Shown here: one piece after another, positions 1 through 7,626 of the stretch
Numbering within the stretch: the first letter of the stretch is position 1
Layout of the letters: each line of letters opens with the position of its first letter
Source: an uncultured Bacteroidales bacterium
GTDB lineage: Bacteria; Bacteroidota; Bacteroidia; Bacteroidales; UBA932
Assembly: GCA_945874815.1 (NCBI GenBank)
Contig: CAMCIE010000020.1
Span: 1 to 11,257, forward strand
Reading direction: 5' to 3'
Length of the DNA: 11,257 nt
Translations under genes and position numbers: made by a program
The notes under the pieces: model-generated
Seen by the model: the letters and a program-made list of their open reading frames with translations, nothing else
Databases searched by the model: none
Told to the model about the DNA's origin: nothing

Positions 1-2358
1 ATTTGCATAAACCATCACCTTGTAGCTGCCTGCGTCAAGCATCTTGACGGTATTTGCTCCAAGAGTGAAGCGTGGTGCCTCGCCCGGTGCAACTTCGTCA
101 GCAGAATAAGTCTTGCCATTGAAAGAAACTGAGTAGCTTGCTGCATTCTCAACAGCCTCCCAGCTGAATACGATGTCAGTAGCCTCACCTGCAGTCACTG
201 AAGCAACGCTTGCCTCTGGCTGAGGAGCTGCAAGAGCTGTATTGACATCATTGGCATCAGTGCTCCATGCAAGCTGCTGAAGGCTGATCGGACCTGAAGG
301 ATAGATGTAAACAAGGCTTTCTTCAACGATATCCTTGATGACTACCTTCTGCGCCTTTGCCATGTCTGACATAGCTGATGCGCCACCTTTGACACTTATT
401 GATGAACCGTCAACAGGGCCGACTCCGATAACGAAATGATTGCCCAAAGCAGCCTCATCGACAGGTTTGATGATTACCGAACCTGGTCTGTCAACCTGGA
501 ATGCGATGTAACCGTCTGTAGGCACACCTTTTCTTGTTGTAGTTGCGGCCGAAGTGAATCCAAGAACGCCGTCAGTATAAGTGATCTTGTTGTATGTAAC
601 TCCGAAGAAGAGTCCGTCACGAACTTTTGACTTGGTGAAATCTGAAGAGAAATAAACTCCGTTGTTGAAATCCCAGGTATGTGCACCTTCAATGGTTTTC
701 ATTGTAAGGTCTTCCGGAGCCTCGACATACTCTGCCCACCATTTTGAAGCACCAACCTTGGCACCTGCAATCTCGCTGGTAGCATTGATGTTGAAGATAC
801 CGCCCTTATAGTTGAAGCAAGGATCTGCAGCAAGCATCTTTCCTGAAGCCTGCGCAAGAGTGAACTTGGCGAAGAACTTGTCCTTGCAGTCATTGTCAGG
901 AATGAAGAAATAGTTGTTGGATGCAGTCAGGTTGATTTCCTCACCGTTTTTGTACTTTGCATTGTCAGCTGTCAAGGCAGCCTTTCCTGTCATGGCAAGG
1001 AAGAGGTTGTTCTTGAAGCTGAAGCTTGCCGGAGCAGTCTGCATGGCGATGATACCTCCATTGTTGGTATTGTCAACAAATGAGAGATTCGAAATGGTGT
1101 TGTTCTCGAAAATGACGTCACCGATTACCGGATTTGCATCAACTCTGAGGAAAGTACGGAAACTGTTTACGATGGTATTGTTGGTCAGGACAATCTTGCT
1201 GATTGTAGAAGCCTGACGGATATCGATACCGTCACCACCACCTGTTCCGTCACCATTGACCTCGTGGATGTAGCAGCTTTCAAAGCCATATTCCTTGACA
1301 TTCAGAGTCTTGCCCCACTCATAGAAGAGACCTTTGCTGTAAGCTGTAACGTCGCAATTGCGGAATATCACGCTTCCGACTGCAACGTTGTCTGTAGTGG
1401 AACCTTCCTTGTGCTGGATAAGGAAGCCGCAGGTATTCTCCATACCGTTCATCTCGACACCCTCGACGAGAATGTCAGCTCCGTCGTATGCATCTACGAT
1501 GTTGAAACATCCGTAAATAACTGGTTTGGCGCCACTTGCACTACCCTCTCCATGGATTTCAAAACCTTTGGAAACATCCAGACCCTTGGCGATGTCACCA
1601 TCGCTGATAGTGTATGGAGTTCCCTCCATTGAAAGAAGAATCTTGGCTCCATCCTTAATGCCCTGAATGAGGGCAGCTGATGTGCTCACTTTAGTAAGGT
1701 TGGATGGATCAGGCATTGTCCATGCTACGAGCTCGCTGCGGTTTGCGCTTGAGAAATAGAGGATGAATGTATATTCCACCGAAGGCTCAAGTCCTGAAAC
1801 TGTAGCAGTTGCAGACTGTATATCAGCCTCAGTCAGTTCATATACTGATGTCTCTTCTGCACCGCTTACGCTATATTCGATGCGGTCAACTTCAGGATCT
1901 GCATTCCAAGTGAAGGAAACTGAATTGGCAGTCCTTGCACTCACCTCCATGAAAAGGTTAGACTTCACTGCATAAGTCTTGACTACCTTGGAATAAACAG
2001 CCCATTTGGATGCATCCTTCTGGGAATTCTGAGCCTGAACCCTGAACCAATAGCTCTGGTCAACGTCCAGATATTTGGTAAAAGGAACATTTGAAGGAGC
2101 CACCTCCTCTCTGAAAGCGAGGGAACTCATCTGCTCATCGGTGTAAACCTCAAGAAGATATGATTCAGCATCTTTGGAAACATCCCAGCTGAATGTCACG
2201 TTCTGACCCTGGCTGATCTTGGCAGACAGGTTCATAGGCTGCAGACACCTCAGGAGATTCATGTCTGTAATCTCCTCGAGAGTGTTTGCGCAAGAAGTGG
2301 CAAACCCGAGCGTAATTACGCCGAGGACAAATGCCAATATTCTCTTATATGATTTCAT
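1..2358 (-). CDS. Large Fn3 / DUF4957-DUF5123-like beta-helix surface lipoprotein, C-terminus beyond window
   Basis: An open frame of 786 codons runs from the ATG at 2358 to the left edge without a stop, so the C-terminus is missing. The N-terminus (MKSYKRILAF, a hydrophobic stretch, then ATSC with Cys23) is a lipoprotein signal, which fixes the start. Visible layout: two Fn3-like beta-sandwiches (about residues 40-128 and 130-218). Next comes a repetitive Asn/Gly-rich stretch (about 220-515) with beta-helix rungs such as KIVLTNNTIVNSF near 388-400 and ADPCFNYKGG near 504-513, which resembles DUF4957 followed by DUF5123. A beta-sandwich-like module starts near 550 (HTWDFNNGVYF), and a further Fn3-like domain starts near 705. 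In Bacteroidota pectin loci such proteins occupy the SusE/SusF-like position after susCD and are thought to bind the glycan at the cell surface; a role in binding pectin is inferred here. I recognise no catalytic lyase motif, but the beta-helix could in principle be enzymatic. The start lies 30 bp after the susD stop, so co-transcription is likely. The domain names are from memory of the fold pattern, not from a search. Confidence 0.85.
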   Translation of the reverse strand, partial: MKSYKRILAFVLGVITLGFATSCANTLEEITDMNLLRCLQPMNLSAKISQGQNVTFSWDVSKDAESYLLEVYTDEQMSSLAFREEVAPSNVPFTKYLDVDQSYWFRVQAQNSQKDASKWAVYSKVVKTYAVKSNLFMEVSARTANSVSFTWNADPEVDRIEYSVSGAEETSVYELTEADIQSATATVSGLEPSVEYTFILYFSSANRSELVAWTMPDPSNLTKVSTSAALIQGIKDGAKILLSMEGTPYTISDGDIAKGLDVSKGFEIHGEGSASGAKPVIYGCFNIVDAYDGADILVEGVEMNGMENTCGFLIQHKEGSTTDNVAVGSVIFRNCDVTAYSKGLFYEWGKTLNVKEYGFESCYIHEVNGDGTGGGDGIDIRQASTISKIVLTNNTIVNSFRTFLRVDANPVIGDVIFENNTISNLSFVDNTNNGGIIAMQTAPASFSFKNNLFLAMTGKAALTADNAKYKNGEEINLTASNNYFFIPDNDCKDKFFAKFTLAQASGKMLAADPCFNYKGGIFNINATSEIAGAKVGASKWWAEYVEAPEDLTMKTIEGAHTWDFNNGVYFSSDFTKSKVRDGLFFGVTYNKITYTDGVLGFTSAATTTRKGVPTDGYIAFQVDRPGSVIIKPVDEAALGNHFVIGVGPVDGSSISVKGGASAMSDMAKAQKVVIKDIVEESLVYIYPSGPISLQQLAWSTDANDVNTALAAPQPEASVASVTAGEATDIVFSWEAVENAASYSVSFNGKTYSADEVAPGEAPRFTLGANTVKMLDAGSYKVMVYAN

Positions 2359-2388
2359 ATCGTAATTTCAATAATTTATATCCCGTTA

Positions 2389-4230
2389 CTATTCAGCATA
2401 ATATGCATAGTCATTGACAATATATCCCTGGCTGTTGGAAATAGTATTGTTGAAGATAGGCCAGAACATATATTTATCAGGATCATTGAGGTAAATGTTC
2501 TCAATCTTGCCGGCGAAAAGGTCAGACTTCTTGGCATCGTCATATTTGACATAGTTTGCAACAGCCTCCCAGTCAGTTCCTTCCGGAGCAGTCTGCTCCT
2601 TGCGTCCGAGTCCCCATATCTGGATTGACTCCTCATCGTCGTTGAGCCTGTACCATATATCTCCCTTGAGATAGTCATATTTACCGGCTTTGTCGCGAAG
2701 ATCGTACATATCCTTCTTTGCAGCAGCAAGGCTTGATGAAAGCTCATTCCATCTGATAAGGTCAGCTTTGCGGAGGAACTCGCCGCAGAACTCGAGAGCA
2801 CGCTCATCCTTCACTGCCTGGAAGAATTCTTCCTTGCCTGCAAGAGCATTTACATAAGCCTCAGCCTCCGACTCATTGCCTTTGAAAGCTCTTGAACGGA
2901 CTTCGAGAAGCCAATTCTTTGCACCCGCAGGTCCTCTGAGCTCATTTTCAATCTCAGCAGCCATGAGAAGAATGTCTGGATAACGCATTACGATAGGTTT
3001 GATACCATCATCATTTCCACCACCATAAGGGTTGCTGTCCATCCACTCGAAACGATATTTGCCGAAATACCATCTTGCAATGCCTGAAGGTGTGATAGCT
3101 CCGGTTTTCTCCCATGAGTAATTGACGCAAGTGATGTCACGGCGTACGTCATTTTCATCATATTTGAACCACATGGTAGGAAGAGGTCCGGCAACGCCAC
3201 CCTGAGAGAATGCCACGCCATTGATAGCAGCTCCTTCATTCTTGATTGCGAAAGTATAGTTCCACCTTCCACGTCCGTTGCTGAACGGAATGTTGTAGAG
3301 CACCTCTTTTCCGGCCTCAAGGTCGAAACTGTTGAAGTTTCTCCAGAGAGTCTCGTAATCAGCGGTCAAGCTGGCTTTTCCGGAAGCAATTGCATCTTTG
3401 AGGTACTCAAGAGCCTTTGGATAGAGCACGTCCTTTGACATGTCAGGATCGCTGCTCAGACGAACGCTTCCGGCATTTCCAGTTCCAACAGCTCCGTCAT
3501 CAGGACGAAGAGCATAACCGGCAGCGGTAAGGGCGATACGGGCATAAAGACCTTCAGCAAAGAGCTTGTTCACACGGTCAGTGCGCTGAGTGATGCTTGA
3601 CTCGTTCGGAAGGTAAAGATATCCGATGGCCTCTTCAAGGTCAGCAAGTATCTGTTTGAAAATCACATCCCTGCTGCTTTTTGAAACATACATATTGTCA
3701 GCAGCTACAGGAGAGAAACGCGCAGGAACATCGCCCCATGCCTTTACAAGGTCATAGTAGAGCATTGCCCTGAGGGTAAGAGCCTCACCAAGAAGATGAG
3801 CCATGTCTTTGTTTGACTCGATGTTTCCGTAAGTCCTGAGGCCTTCGATAGCGAGGTTGGCTCTCTCGACTCCGGAATACATCATGTTGAAAGGACCGTT
3901 GGCAAGGTCCATCTGTGAGTTGTTCGGAAGAATGCCGTAAGAAGCAATCTCATTCTTGCCGTCCATTGGTTTAGAAGTGGTGCCGAAACCATTGTACCAC
4001 TCAATATCAGTGTTGAAACCGTACCAAGGAAGGAAACGTCCACGGTAGCAGTTTGTCTCTCCGAGCACCTGAGAGATTCCGAAGACGGCACCCTCAGCCA
4101 AATCATAGTTGGAGAACACCACACTGTCGTCGAAAGTAGAAGGTGACTCCTGATCAAGAACGGAGTTGCAGGAAGAAATCATTGATACTGCCGCTGCAGC
4201 TCCTAAAATATATATTGATATCTTTTTCAT
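2389..4230 (-). CDS. susD: SusD/RagB-family outer-membrane glycan-binding lipoprotein
   Basis: This 613-residue protein is a SusD homologue, the lipoprotein lid that captures oligosaccharides over the SusC channel at the outer face of the outer membrane. A short basic start (MKKISIYILG), a hydrophobic core and the lipobox ISSC with Cys21 form a type II signal peptide. After the Cys comes the typical N-terminus NSVLDQESPSTF, with acidic residues that may mark surface export. The helical TPR-like part spans roughly residues 30-330; it includes LLGEALTLRAMLYYDLVKAWGDVP, given here only as its leading LLGEALTLRAM at about 145. The RagB/SusD C-terminal part includes MRYPDILLMAAEIENEL and DERALEFCGEFLRKADLIRW, both hallmark segments. 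The length is normal for the family. The ATG lies 12 bp after the susC stop codon, so the two are almost certainly one operon and probably translationally coupled. Pectin or galacturonan as ligand is inferred from the neighbouring lyase and GH105, because SusD sequences do not reveal their substrate. Confidence 0.96.
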   Translation of the reverse strand: MKKISIYILGAAAAVSMISSCNSVLDQESPSTFDDSVVFSNYDLAEGAVFGISQVLGETNCYRGRFLPWYGFNTDIEWYNGFGTTSKPMDGKNEIASYGILPNNSQMDLANGPFNMMYSGVERANLAIEGLRTYGNIESNKDMAHLLGEALTLRAMLYYDLVKAWGDVPARFSPVAADNMYVSKSSRDVIFKQILADLEEAIGYLYLPNESSITQRTDRVNKLFAEGLYARIALTAAGYALRPDDGAVGTGNAGSVRLSSDPDMSKDVLYPKALEYLKDAIASGKASLTADYETLWRNFNSFDLEAGKEVLYNIPFSNGRGRWNYTFAIKNEGAAINGVAFSQGGVAGPLPTMWFKYDENDVRRDITCVNYSWEKTGAITPSGIARWYFGKYRFEWMDSNPYGGGNDDGIKPIVMRYPDILLMAAEIENELRGPAGAKNWLLEVRSRAFKGNESEAEAYVNALAGKEEFFQAVKDERALEFCGEFLRKADLIRWNELSSSLAAAKKDMYDLRDKAGKYDYLKGDIWYRLNDDEESIQIWGLGRKEQTAPEGTDWEAVANYVKYDDAKKSDLFAGKIENIYLNDPDKYMFWPIFNNTISNSQGYIVNDYAYYAE

Positions 4231-4242
4231 CGTTACTGCAGT

Positions 4243-7200
4243 TTAGAATGTGAGATTTACTCCGAAAACATAACCACGGCTCTTTGGATAAGCAGAATAG
4301 TCCACACCAGGAGTAAGAGGAGTAGCACGTCTTGTATCCACCTCAGGGTCATAGCCTGAATACTTGGTAAGGCAGAACAGGTTGGTACCTGTCACATAGA
4401 AACGGATCTTGCGGATGAATGCCTTCTCGGTGAGCTTCTCCGGAATAGTGTAACCGATGGTTGCGCTCTGGAGGCGGAGGAATGAACCGTCTTCTACAGC
4501 CCAGTCGGAGAATACTGCGTTTCCGATACAAGGAGACCACATTGTGGTGTTGGCGTTGACCTGTGCAAGAACGTCAGGGTCTGTAATGAGTTCACCGGTG
4601 TTCCAGTCGATGTTGGTCCAACGGTTGTCCACATTCATGTCCTTGATGAGGTTCCTGTTGTAGAATTTACGTGATGATGTGAATTCTACCTTGTTGGCAT
4701 TGTAAACATCGTTGCCGATCATATAAGTGAAGTTCGCGCTGATGTCAATACCTTTAATATAAGCGTTGAGACCGAAACCACCCTGGAAATCAGGAGTTGC
4801 ATTTCCGATGACATGTTTGCGGATCACACCGTCCTCATCAGCCTTGAGTTTGAGAGCTCCCGGCATGAGATAGCTTGAACCGATGATTGCTGAAGCATCA
4901 GCAACACCTTCCTTGAGCACCCATTTGCCGTTTACATAGTCAAAGTCTGAGACCTCATAACGTCCGTCGCACATATAGCCATACATATTGCCGAGAGGCT
5001 GTCCTACCTCAACCCTGTAGTCGTCACCGATTTCAGTGGAAGCCCAGTATGACTGAACTGATGTACCTGTGATTGCGGTAAGACCTCCAAGGCTGGTAAT
5101 CTTGTTCTGGTTGTATGAAATGTTGGCATTGATTGACAAGCTGTAGTCCTTCTTCATTATGACAGGAAGAGAAAGGGAGAGCTCGGCACCGCGGTTGCGG
5201 GTAGAACCGATGTTCCTGTACTGGCTGTCATAACCTGTTCCTGAAATAGGGAAAAGGATGAGAAGGTCCTTGGTATCATTCTGGTAAACCTCAAGGCTAC
5301 CTGTAAGACGTCCTTTGAAGAAGCTGAAATCCAGACCGATATTGTGGGTGTAAGTTGTCTCCCAGGTAAGGTCAGGGTTGTTCAGGATCTTGCCGGCAGT
5401 CCAGAATGTATCAGTATTGCTGAGCCAAGGTGTAGTGGTGGCGCTGAACTGTTTGTTGAGCTGTCCTGAAGGAATGTTGTTGTTACCTGCAGTACCGAAT
5501 GAATAACGTATCTTGAGCTGGTCGAGCCAAGCAGATGCGCCGGACATCCATTCCTCATTGGAGATGGTCCATGATGCAGCGGCTGAAGGGAAGAAGCCCC
5601 ATCTGTTTGCCTTTGCGAATTTTGATGAACCGTCGGCACGTACTGTAGCACCGATAGAATAACGTCCCTTGAAATCATAGTTTACACGTCCGAAGAAAGA
5701 AAGAAGCACGTCATTCGGAGCGTAATAATTTGATGTATAGAGGGTTGTACCCGAGCTAAGGAAATTCCATGCCATCTGGGCATCATAGAAAGCAGGGAAA
5801 TTCTCAATCATTGAAGTCACAAGATTGCTCTTGGTAAAGGTCATTTCCTCACCGATGAGAATATTGAGCTTATGGTCGCTGTTGTTGAATACCTCTGCAA
5901 AATCGTAGTTGAGAGTATTGGTATTACGGAATTTCCTTCTTGTCTGGTCCTTGTAAAGGCTTGAAGGAGTGTTAGGATACTTGGAAGTATTTCCTGCATA
6001 ATAGGTAGTGAGTCCGTAATATCTGTCATCCTGCTGACGGAAATCCTCGATACCTCCGTCGATCTTCAGATGAAGGTTGTCCACAATCTGCCAGTTGAAA
6101 GCTGCATTGGCAGTCCATGAATTACGGATTCTCCTTGAATCATTGTCTGCAACTGACTGCAATGGCGGAGCATTATCACCATAATCAGCTTCCTCGTCAA
6201 TATTCTGAATAGTCGAACTTACAGGAATCGGAGCATAGCAGACAGCATGTTTGAGTCGGCCGTTACCGGAAGTAGTACCTGAGTCGTTCATTGAGTTGGC
6301 TCCGGAACCCCTTACATTGGTTCTTGAATAACGGACATTCAAATCGAGGCTCGTTTTCTTTGAAAGCTTGATGTTGCTCTTGAAACTGAGGTTGTCACGA
6401 GAATAATCTGAACCTCTCATAATGGCTTTGTCACCTATATGAGCATAACCGAGTGTCCAGTTGAAGTTCTCACCGCTTCCGCTGATGGTGAAATCAGCAT
6501 TCCAGTTGCTGCCGGTATTTCCGAATACCATGTCCACCCAGTCATTTGTAGCAAGGCCTGAATACATGTCGATATCATTGAATGTACCGAAATATGGCTC
6601 ATAATTGGTTGAGACATTGTCACGAACCTTTGCAAGCTCATACTGGAACTTCACATAATTCTCTGCATCCATCGCCTGAATGGCACCTGCGTTAGCAATC
6701 TTCTTGAAACCTCCATAAGCATTGAGCTTGACAGAGACCTTCCTTCCTTTCTCAGCGCTCTTGGTTGTCACGATTACGACACCGTTTGCACCTCGGCTAC
6801 CGTAAATTGCAGTCGAGAATGCATCCTTCAGGACGTCGATGCTTGCAATTTCAGAAGATGAAATGTCGCTGATGGACTCCACAGGGAAACCGTCAACAAT
6901 GTAAAGAGGCGAGTTGTCCTGTGTAATGGAACCACCACCACGAACACGGATTTTCACATCAGCATCAGGGTCACCCTCTGTAGTAACGACAGACACACCC
7001 GCCATCTTACCTGAAAGGGCCTGTGAAACGGTTGTTACAGGCTGCTCGGTAAGGGCATCGGCGCCGACTGATGTTACGGAACCCATGAGATCGCGACGTT
7101 TGACGGTTGCATAACCGATGACGACTGTCTCATCAAGGAAGTTGCTGTCTTCTTCCAAAGTAACATTGATCACCATGTTGTCACCGATCACGATGTTCTT

Positions 7201-7446
7201 TGTCGCGAGGCCGATACATGAGAAAACGAGGGTTTTACCTTTGGCGTCAGGAACGTCGATGGAATACTGTCCGTCAAGGTCCGTAGAGACGCCTGTGGTA
7301 GTGCCGTCAATGAAAACAGATACGCCGATGAGAGGCTGTCCGTCGACATCCGTGACGACACCGCTGATTTTTTGGGCCGAGGCTGTGAAAGCCATGGCAA
7401 AAAGCCCCAAAATCAGCAACGAAATCTTGTATGTCAGATTTTTCAT
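4243..7446 (-). CDS. susC: SusC/RagA-family TonB-linked outer-membrane transporter
   Basis: This 1067-residue protein is a SusC homologue, the TonB-dependent barrel that imports oligosaccharides into the periplasm. It starts with a type I signal peptide (MKNLTYKISL, then a hydrophobic core ending in TASAQ at 21-25). A carboxypeptidase-regulatory-like domain follows at about 27-100 (ISGVVTDVDGQPLIGVSVFI). Next is a TonB-box-like DETVVIGYATV (105-115) and the plug (about 115-230), which contains the SusC signature SPLYIVDGFPVESI and GSRGANGVVIVTTKSA. The remainder is a long beta-barrel that ends in VFGVNLTF with a terminal Phe, as outer-membrane barrels do. The length is usual for the family and no STN domain is seen, so direct anti-sigma signalling is not indicated. 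It is the first gene after the only large intergenic gap and has a clear promoter, so it probably heads a susC-susD-lipoprotein operon controlled by the neighbouring HTCS. The imported substrate is inferred to be pectic oligosaccharide. Confidence 0.97.
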   Translation of the reverse strand: MKNLTYKISLLILGLFAMAFTASAQKISGVVTDVDGQPLIGVSVFIDGTTTGVSTDLDGQYSIDVPDAKGKTLVFSCIGLATKNIVIGDNMVINVTLEEDSNFLDETVVIGYATVKRRDLMGSVTSVGADALTEQPVTTVSQALSGKMAGVSVVTTEGDPDADVKIRVRGGGSITQDNSPLYIVDGFPVESISDISSSEIASIDVLKDAFSTAIYGSRGANGVVIVTTKSAEKGRKVSVKLNAYGGFKKIANAGAIQAMDAENYVKFQYELAKVRDNVSTNYEPYFGTFNDIDMYSGLATNDWVDMVFGNTGSNWNADFTISGSGENFNWTLGYAHIGDKAIMRGSDYSRDNLSFKSNIKLSKKTSLDLNVRYSRTNVRGSGANSMNDSGTTSGNGRLKHAVCYAPIPVSSTIQNIDEEADYGDNAPPLQSVADNDSRRIRNSWTANAAFNWQIVDNLHLKIDGGIEDFRQQDDRYYGLTTYYAGNTSKYPNTPSSLYKDQTRRKFRNTNTLNYDFAEVFNNSDHKLNILIGEEMTFTKSNLVTSMIENFPAFYDAQMAWNFLSSGTTLYTSNYYAPNDVLLSFFGRVNYDFKGRYSIGATVRADGSSKFAKANRWGFFPSAAASWTISNEEWMSGASAWLDQLKIRYSFGTAGNNNIPSGQLNKQFSATTTPWLSNTDTFWTAGKILNNPDLTWETTYTHNIGLDFSFFKGRLTGSLEVYQNDTKDLLILFPISGTGYDSQYRNIGSTRNRGAELSLSLPVIMKKDYSLSINANISYNQNKITSLGGLTAITGTSVQSYWASTEIGDDYRVEVGQPLGNMYGYMCDGRYEVSDFDYVNGKWVLKEGVADASAIIGSSYLMPGALKLKADEDGVIRKHVIGNATPDFQGGFGLNAYIKGIDISANFTYMIGNDVYNANKVEFTSSRKFYNRNLIKDMNVDNRWTNIDWNTGELITDPDVLAQVNANTTMWSPCIGNAVFSDWAVEDGSFLRLQSATIGYTIPEKLTEKAFIRKIRFYVTGTNLFCLTKYSGYDPEVDTRRATPLTPGVDYSAYPKSRGYVFGVNLTF

Positions 7447-7482
7447 AAAAGAACTTTTTGGTTATTATTTAGTTGTTAAAAT

Positions 7483-7504
7483 TTGTCATTTCATTGTCAT
7501 TTCC
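7483..7504. repeat. 11-bp direct repeat in the susC leader
   Basis: The plus-strand word TTGTCATTTCA (7483-7493) is followed directly by TTGTCATTTCC (7494-7504), identical at 10 of 11 positions. The period is about one turn of the DNA helix. It falls in the predicted untranslated leader of susC. It may be a protein-binding site or chance in an AT-rich leader. Confidence 0.4.
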
Positions 7505-7508
7505 GTTT

Positions 7509-7524
7509 CCGTACACGTACACGG
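7509..7524 (-). promoter_or_regulatory. 16-bp near-palindrome at the predicted susC transcription start
   Basis: The plus-strand bases CCGTACACGTACACGG form a two-fold symmetric site with 6 of 8 base pairs matching; the two exceptions would be G-T pairs in RNA. It lies directly downstream of the -7 element and covers the predicted start site. It could be an operator, or a short hairpin at the very 5' end of the susC mRNA. No known regulator site is recognised, so its function is open. Confidence 0.35.
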
Positions 7525-7556
7525 CAAATATAAGACAACAATTCATGATGCGAAAA
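7525..7556 (-). promoter_or_regulatory. Predicted susC promoter (Bacteroidota type)
   Basis: Reading the minus strand, TATATTTG at 7532-7525 matches the Bacteroidota -7 consensus TAnnTTTG at every defined base. Eighteen bases upstream lies TTTTCG (7556-7551), a partial match to the T-rich -33 element at acceptable spacing. The predicted start of transcription is near 7518, giving a leader of about 70 nt before the susC ATG at 7446. I found no other TAnnTTTG on this strand in the gap. The position in front of susC, in a locus with an HTCS, suggests activation by that regulator. Confidence 0.65.
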
Positions 7557-7564
7557 TAAATCAT

Positions 7565-7587
7565 CCCCTCAACATGAAAAGGGAATT
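7565..7587 (-). other. Weak hairpin between the PL1 gene and the susC promoter
   Basis: On the minus strand, CCCT and AGGG flank a 10-base loop, with partly matching bases on either side, about 40 bases after the PL1 stop codon. A loose T-rich stretch (ATTTATTTT) follows. This could act as a weak terminator for the upstream enzyme genes, but the stem is only four solid pairs and there is no true U-run. It is equally plausible as part of the regulatory region upstream of the -33 element. Confidence 0.2.
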
Positions 7588-7626
7588 ATTATCGCAATGT
7601 TTGGATTTTTTGACAGGTTGGATTAT

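Noticed and set aside
2376..2807. Minus-strand open frame of 143 codons overlapping the end of susD
   Set aside because: It is a shadow frame inside susD, which has strong family motifs throughout this region.
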